Assembly: GCA_021835185.1 (NCBI GenBank)
Contig: JAKBQO010000044.1
Location: 1,466 to 10,541 of the forward strand
Direction of reading: 5' to 3'
Length of the DNA: 9,076 nucleotides
From: Thermoplasmata archaeon
GTDB taxonomy: Archaea > Thermoplasmatota > Thermoplasmata > Thermoplasmatales > Thermoplasmataceae
The position numbers and the translations under genes were made by a program. The notes below the pieces were generated by a model. It had not been told where the DNA came from. It made no database searches and worked only from the letters and a program-made list of their open reading frames with translations. Position 1 is the stretch's first letter, and each line of letters opens with the position of its first letter. This document shows, piece by piece, positions 6,399 to 9,076 of the stretch.

Positions 6399-7547
6399 AT
6401 GGTTTATTATGTAAAAAAAGGGAAGGTGCCTGAACAGCGCCATACATACGATGACAGGTCACATATTTTTAAGGAAGAGCTATTTGGATTGAAGGCATTT
6501 GATGGAAAATATTCATTGCTATACCACAAATATGATCCGGCAGAAATTGAAAAAACCTCTGTGGAATACAGGGAAAAATTATCCAGTGTAGATCTTGTAG
6601 AACACAGGCATATAAAGACCGGAATGCTTGGAAAGCTCAATAACTTCTACACAGGCAGGCAGACTCTTTTCTATAATGATTCCACAAGCACAGGAATAAT
6701 AGATACAGATACAAGCCCTGATACCTATTTCAGGAATGCCCTCTGCGATGAGGTTTTTTATGTACAATCCGGCAAAGGCTCCATCGAATCGCCATTTGGC
6801 ACGCTGAAATTCAGGAAGGGGGATTTCATTTATATTCCAAGGGGAACAACATACCGCGCAGTTATGGATAAGCGGTCTTTCTTCTTTTTCACAATTTCAT
6901 CAGACCATATGGATATACCTGCACATTACATGAATAAATACGGGCAGATAAAAGAGGGCATGCCATATTACACAAGGGATATTGAAATCCCGGAATTTCA
7001 TGAAAGCACTGAATCTCCTGGCGAATACCATATAATGGTTGACTACGGCAGTTACTATCTTAACATTTCCAGAACTTACCCTGTACTGGATTTAGAGGGC
7101 TATGATGGTTATCTGTACCCATTTACAATAAATATAGACAAATTTGCACCTATTGTAGGTAAATTGCACATGCCACCGCCTGTCCACACAGTGTTCGAAG
7201 CAGACCATTTTATGATAGGGGCTTTCCTCCCGAGATTATTTGACTTCCATGAAAGGGCAATACCCATACCATATTACCACAATAATATTGATTCGGATGA
7301 ACTCATATTCTATTCCTCCGGGAACTTTATGAGCAGAAAGGGCATAGGAGAGAAATCAATAACCATGCATGTGCACGGGATAATCCATGGGCCACAGCCC
7401 GGAGTTGTGGAAAATAGCCTGGGAGAAACAAAAACGGACGAAGTTGCAATTATGGTAGAGTCATATAAATGGCTTATGCCAACGGAAAAAGCTGAATCTG
7501 TAAAGGATAAAAATTATATGTATTCATGGAAAGCAGGAAAAGATTGA
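6399..7547 (+). CDS. hmgA: Homogentisate 1,2-dioxygenase
   Basis: This Fe(II) cupin enzyme opens the ring of homogentisate with O2 to give maleylacetoacetate. At 382 residues it is the short prokaryotic form (animal enzymes are about 445). The iron ligands are clear: H294 in PYYHNN, E301 in DSDELIFY and H330 in GIIHGPQPG. The H-to-H spacing of 36 is the same as in the human enzyme (H335, E341, H371). H263 in PPPVHTVFEA may be the counterpart of the catalytic histidine. The N-terminus (YYVKKGKVPEQRHT) and YVQSGKGSIESPFGTLKFRKGDFIYIPRGTTY in the first cupin half (split as YVQSGKGSIE, then SPFGTLKFRKGDF) are also typical. It is the last gene of the operon: the ATG follows the upstream TAA with no gap, and an eight-T tract lies 15 bases after its stop. 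Gene order (steps 1, 3, 2) does not follow reaction order. Confidence 0.95.
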   Translation: MVYYVKKGKVPEQRHTYDDRSHIFKEELFGLKAFDGKYSLLYHKYDPAEIEKTSVEYREKLSSVDLVEHRHIKTGMLGKLNNFYTGRQTLFYNDSTSTGIIDTDTSPDTYFRNALCDEVFYVQSGKGSIESPFGTLKFRKGDFIYIPRGTTYRAVMDKRSFFFFTISSDHMDIPAHYMNKYGQIKEGMPYYTRDIEIPEFHESTESPGEYHIMVDYGSYYLNISRTYPVLDLEGYDGYLYPFTINIDKFAPIVGKLHMPPPVHTVFEADHFMIGAFLPRLFDFHERAIPIPYYHNNIDSDELIFYSSGNFMSRKGIGEKSITMHVHGIIHGPQPGVVENSLGETKTDEVAIMVESYKWLMPTEKAESVKDKNYMYSWKAGKD

Positions 7548-7562
7548 ATATTTTAAACTTAA

Positions 7563-7570
7563 TTTTTTTT
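7563..7570 (+). terminator. U-tract terminator of the hppD operon
   Basis: Eight consecutive T residues begin 15 bases after the homogentisate dioxygenase stop codon, without a strong preceding hairpin. This is the common form of archaeal intrinsic termination signal. Confidence 0.55.
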
Positions 7571-7692
7571 ATTATATAAAAAATTACATTTTTGTGCCAT
7601 CTAATACACAGCATAACCATACGATCTGGAATAAAGACAACTGATAATTTTCATACAGTTCACACACAATTTATTCTCATTTATTTCTTTTT

Positions 7693-7733
7693 ATTGCAGA
7701 ACAATTTGCAATGCTATGAAATAGGTATTTCAT
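7693..7733. repeat. Paired dyad symmetries upstream of the small membrane protein
   Basis: ATGAAATA (7716-7723) and TATTTCAT (7726-7733) make a perfect 8-bp inverted repeat around GG. Just before it, ATTGCA (7693-7698) and TGCAAT (7707-7712) form a weaker 6-bp repeat with an 8-bp spacer. They lie about 75-115 bases before the ATG at 7810 and 45 or more before its TATA-like element, a possible site for an activator. The rest of the 262-base spacer (7548-7809) shows no gene. Confidence 0.35.
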
Positions 7734-7779
7734 GAATTATTTATCTTCAACACAAAATTCTGATAATTGTACAGAAAAA

Positions 7780-7788
7780 TATTTATAA
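7780..7788 (+). promoter_or_regulatory. Putative TATA box of the small membrane protein gene
   Basis: TATTTATAA is centred about 26 bases before the ATG at 7810. No Shine-Dalgarno precedes the ATG (AACCAATAC), so the transcript is probably leaderless. Confidence 0.5.
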
Positions 7789-7809
7789 ATTGATTTCCAT
7801 AACCAATAC

Positions 7810-8202
7810 ATGGCAACAAATAAGGCAATTGATATTTTAAGATGGCTGGGGATATTGGGCTCAGCTATATGGGCTGGAATACATATGACTTTATTAGGGC
7901 TAACTTTGCCATATATAGTAAAAGCATTCTTCGGATTTGTTATTGCAATTGCAATAGTATCTGCAATGATATATGTGAGTGATAAAAAAGAATTCTACTT
8001 GCCTGTTTTTATATTCTATATACTTGATACTATATTACTATTAGAGTCAAGAATAAGTATAGCCCCGATATTTAATGAAAGGCTTCCATGGACGGCATCA
8101 GCAATAGACAGTATCCTACTTGATGTTATAATGATAATAATATCAGGCGCGATATACTTTTCAGCAAGGGCCTTAAAATCAAAAGGGGCAAACCAGAAAT
8201 AA
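7810..8202 (+). CDS. Small four-helix membrane protein of unknown function
   Basis: I do not recognise a family for this 130-residue protein. Four hydrophobic segments are visible at about 9-31, 36-56, 62-79 and 99-118. A charged loop (SDKKE, 57-61) separates helices 2 and 3, and a basic tail (RALKSKGANQK) follows helix 4. By the positive-inside rule the C-terminus and that loop are probably cytoplasmic, which also puts the N-terminus inside. There is no cleavable signal peptide with an obvious site. Acidic residues D73 and E79 lie within or at the edge of helix 3 and D100 and D105 in helix 4, with H25 in helix 1; these could be structural or functional. A well-placed TATA-like element and the coherent hydrophobic pattern make a real, singly transcribed gene likely. 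No function can be inferred from the neighbours, an upstream tyrosine-degradation operon and a convergent heme-oxygenase-like gene. Confidence 0.75.
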   Translation: MATNKAIDILRWLGILGSAIWAGIHMTLLGLTLPYIVKAFFGFVIAIAIVSAMIYVSDKKEFYLPVFIFYILDTILLLESRISIAPIFNERLPWTASAIDSILLDVIMIIISGAIYFSARALKSKGANQK

Positions 8203-8227
8203 TAATTTTATAATTTTAATAAAATTA
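8203..8227 (+). terminator. AT-only hairpin after the membrane protein gene
   Basis: TAATTTTAT (8203-8211) and ATAAAATTA (8219-8227) form a perfect 9-bp inverted repeat with a 7-base loop directly after the stop codon. It could help end transcription, but it is pure A/T, so it may be chance in this composition. The remainder of the convergent spacer to 8313 shows no gene; A6 at 8249-8254 gives a U-tract for the opposing transcript. Confidence 0.3.
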
Positions 8228-8248
8228 ATTAACAAATTCTAAGCAAAC

Positions 8249-8254
8249 AAAAAA
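8249..8254 (-). terminator. Possible U-tract terminator of the heme-oxygenase-like gene
   Basis: Six A residues on the + strand give T6 on the - strand about 60 bases past the stop codon of the convergent gene. A TTTTTATAAATTT stretch nearer the stop (8283-8296 region) is a second candidate. Weak evidence. Confidence 0.3.
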
Positions 8255-8313
8255 TATGCTTTTATTCTTCAATAGTGAAAATTGAAATTTATAAAAACTT
8301 TGTGTATGTAGAA

Positions 8314-8985
8314 TTATTTTCTATCGGCAAGGCCAAGCCAGAATTTCTCTTCAAGGTCAAGCATTCCCTTTGCACTGGAGATAAATTGTTCTTTCTGGTC
8401 GTTGCTGTGTACTCCTATTACATTTTCCATAGCGTCTTCATGGGTTGATTCCAGTTCCCGGTGGAATGTAAAATAAAGCATATCCATATCTTTATATTTC
8501 CTTTCTTTCATAATCTTTAGTCCTGGCAGAAGTTTATCCCACATTGGTATTGCCATATTTTCGAGTGCAAATTCAGCTCCCAGAGCCTTTGCGTGGTCAG
8601 AGGAGAAATATTCTCTCATTCCGTCAAGCCATCCCTTTGTTGTAGAAAGCTGTTCCTTTTTTACAAGCTCTTCTGGCTTAAAGCCAATAGATCTCAGGTA
8701 TCTTCTGTAAAGCAACTCATGCCTTTTTCCTGAATCACCGCTCCCAAGTTCGGAAACCAGAATGCCTGTCAATTCGTATGCGTCGTTTTCATTCTCTGTG
8801 CTTACCAGCAATTTTGCCAGTATTTCTGGCCATTCCCTGGTAAAATGGTAAAACTCAATAGAAAATCTTTTAAATTCCTCATCGGTAATATCACCTCTGG
8901 AAAATCTATTGATGAAATCATTATCAGTTGCTGTGTGGCTCTTTACAACTCTTTTTATTTCTCCATAAAAATCCGATTGTTGCAT
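8314..8985 (-). CDS. Heme-oxygenase-like fold protein, candidate di-metal oxidase/oxygenase (TenA/PqqC/CADD superfamily)
   Basis: This 223-residue, probably all-helical cytosolic protein resembles the TenA/PqqC/CADD and 'iron-containing redox enzyme' group. Family-like marks are FYHFTREWP at residues 45-53, SELGSGDSGKRHELLYRRYL at 78-97 followed by the SIGF turn, ALENMAIPMW at 140-149 and FHRELESTH at 174-182. A metal site can be proposed: E79, H89, E142 (or E138), H175, E179 and H182. The last three follow H-x3-E-x2-H, close to the H-x3-D-x2-H of CADD and other heme-oxygenase-like di-iron oxidases, and the numbering is close to CADD (E81, H88, E142, H174, D178, H181). It may therefore be an O2-activating enzyme rather than a TenA thiaminase. 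The substrate is unknown. The ATG at 8985 has no Shine-Dalgarno; upstream DNA (8986-9050) is nearly all A/T with several TATA-like strings, so the exact promoter is unclear. It is convergent with the small membrane protein. Confidence 0.75.
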   Translation of the reverse strand: MQQSDFYGEIKRVVKSHTATDNDFINRFSRGDITDEEFKRFSIEFYHFTREWPEILAKLLVSTENENDAYELTGILVSELGSGDSGKRHELLYRRYLRSIGFKPEELVKKEQLSTTKGWLDGMREYFSSDHAKALGAEFALENMAIPMWDKLLPGLKIMKERKYKDMDMLYFTFHRELESTHEDAMENVIGVHSNDQKEQFISSAKGMLDLEEKFWLGLADRK

Positions 8986-9076
8986 ATATAATAATATAAT
9001 AAACTATACTTAAGTTTTTTGAAATAAGGAAATATACATTATAAAATATATACTTACCTAGATATGATATAAAATT
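8986..9076. other. AT-rich promoter region at the right edge
   Basis: This tail holds several TATA-like strings. AGTATAGTTTATTATA on the - strand (about 8995-9010) is nearest to the heme-oxygenase-like start. CATTATAAAATATATAC (9037-9053) could serve that gene with a short leader or a gene to the right. ACTTAAGT (9008-9015) is a short palindrome. No coding sequence is visible, and which string acts as promoter cannot be settled here. Confidence 0.3.

Noticed and set aside
5069..6767. - strand open frames opposite hppD, fumarylacetoacetase and hmgA
   Set aside because: They are antisense to genes with complete active sites; hydrophobic or Ser-rich products are artefacts of reading the opposite strand.
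7641..7768. Direct repeat CTGATAATT (7641-7649 and 7760-7768)
   Set aside because: Only two 9-base copies in very AT-rich spacer DNA with no further repeats; it could easily be chance, and there is no CRISPR-like periodicity.
8314..8985. Calling this gene tenA (thiaminase II) or pqqC
   Set aside because: The E/H/E/H-x3-E-x2-H set suggests a metal site absent from TenA and PqqC, and no thiamine or PQQ genes are nearby.
1..9076. Defence island, mobile element or CRISPR system
   Set aside because: No transposase, integrase, nuclease, helicase, toxin-antitoxin or repeat array is visible; the content is metabolic and surface-glycan genes.

Overview
This window looks like chromosomal DNA of an archaeon, most likely an acidophilic member of the Thermoplasmatales (Ferroplasma / Acidiplasma / Picrophilus / Cuniculiplasma type). 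The DNA is AT-rich with many ATA, AGA and AGG codons. Several genes have an A/T-rich TATA-like element centred about 22-28 bases before the ATG and no Shine-Dalgarno sequence, the usual sign of leaderless archaeal transcripts. Genes inside an operon carry GGTG or GAGG ribosome sites instead. The genus is inference; no rRNA or other marker gene is present.

Left end (1-1399, + strand): the tail of a multi-pass membrane protein, probably a polysaccharide flippase cut by the window edge, then a family 2 glycosyltransferase. This looks like the edge of a surface-glycan locus. It meets the next block tail to tail with only two bases between stop codons.

Centre (1402-7547): a tyrosine/homogentisate catabolism cluster. 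On the + strand, 4-hydroxyphenylpyruvate dioxygenase (hppD), a fumarylacetoacetase-type hydrolase and homogentisate 1,2-dioxygenase (hmgA) form a tight operon with a 4-base overlap and a 0-base junction. Divergent from it on the - strand lies acetoacetyl-CoA synthetase, followed by a metal-dependent cyclase-family hydrolase of unknown substrate. Together they would convert 4-hydroxyphenylpyruvate to homogentisate, then maleylacetoacetate, (isomerisation), fumarylacetoacetate, fumarate plus acetoacetate, and finally acetoacetyl-CoA. No maleylacetoacetate isomerase, tyrosine aminotransferase or thiolase is in the window. The 118-bp divergent promoter region has a perfect inverted repeat (TGCATGA-N5-TCATGCA) almost exactly midway between the two start codons. 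The cyclase promoter has a 10-bp palindrome, TGCATATGCA, with the same TGCAT half-site. These are candidate operators for one shared regulator.

Right end (7548-9076): an AT-rich spacer with a U-tract terminator and an 18-bp dyad, a small four-helix membrane protein of unknown function (+), and a convergent heme-oxygenase-like protein (-) with a plausible di-metal site like that of CADD-type oxidases. I saw no mobile element, CRISPR array, tRNA or rRNA. I did not find a clearly novel defence or mobile system. The most interesting points are the apparently isomerase-less homogentisate pathway, the cyclase-family partner, the shared palindromes, and the heme-oxygenase-like protein.
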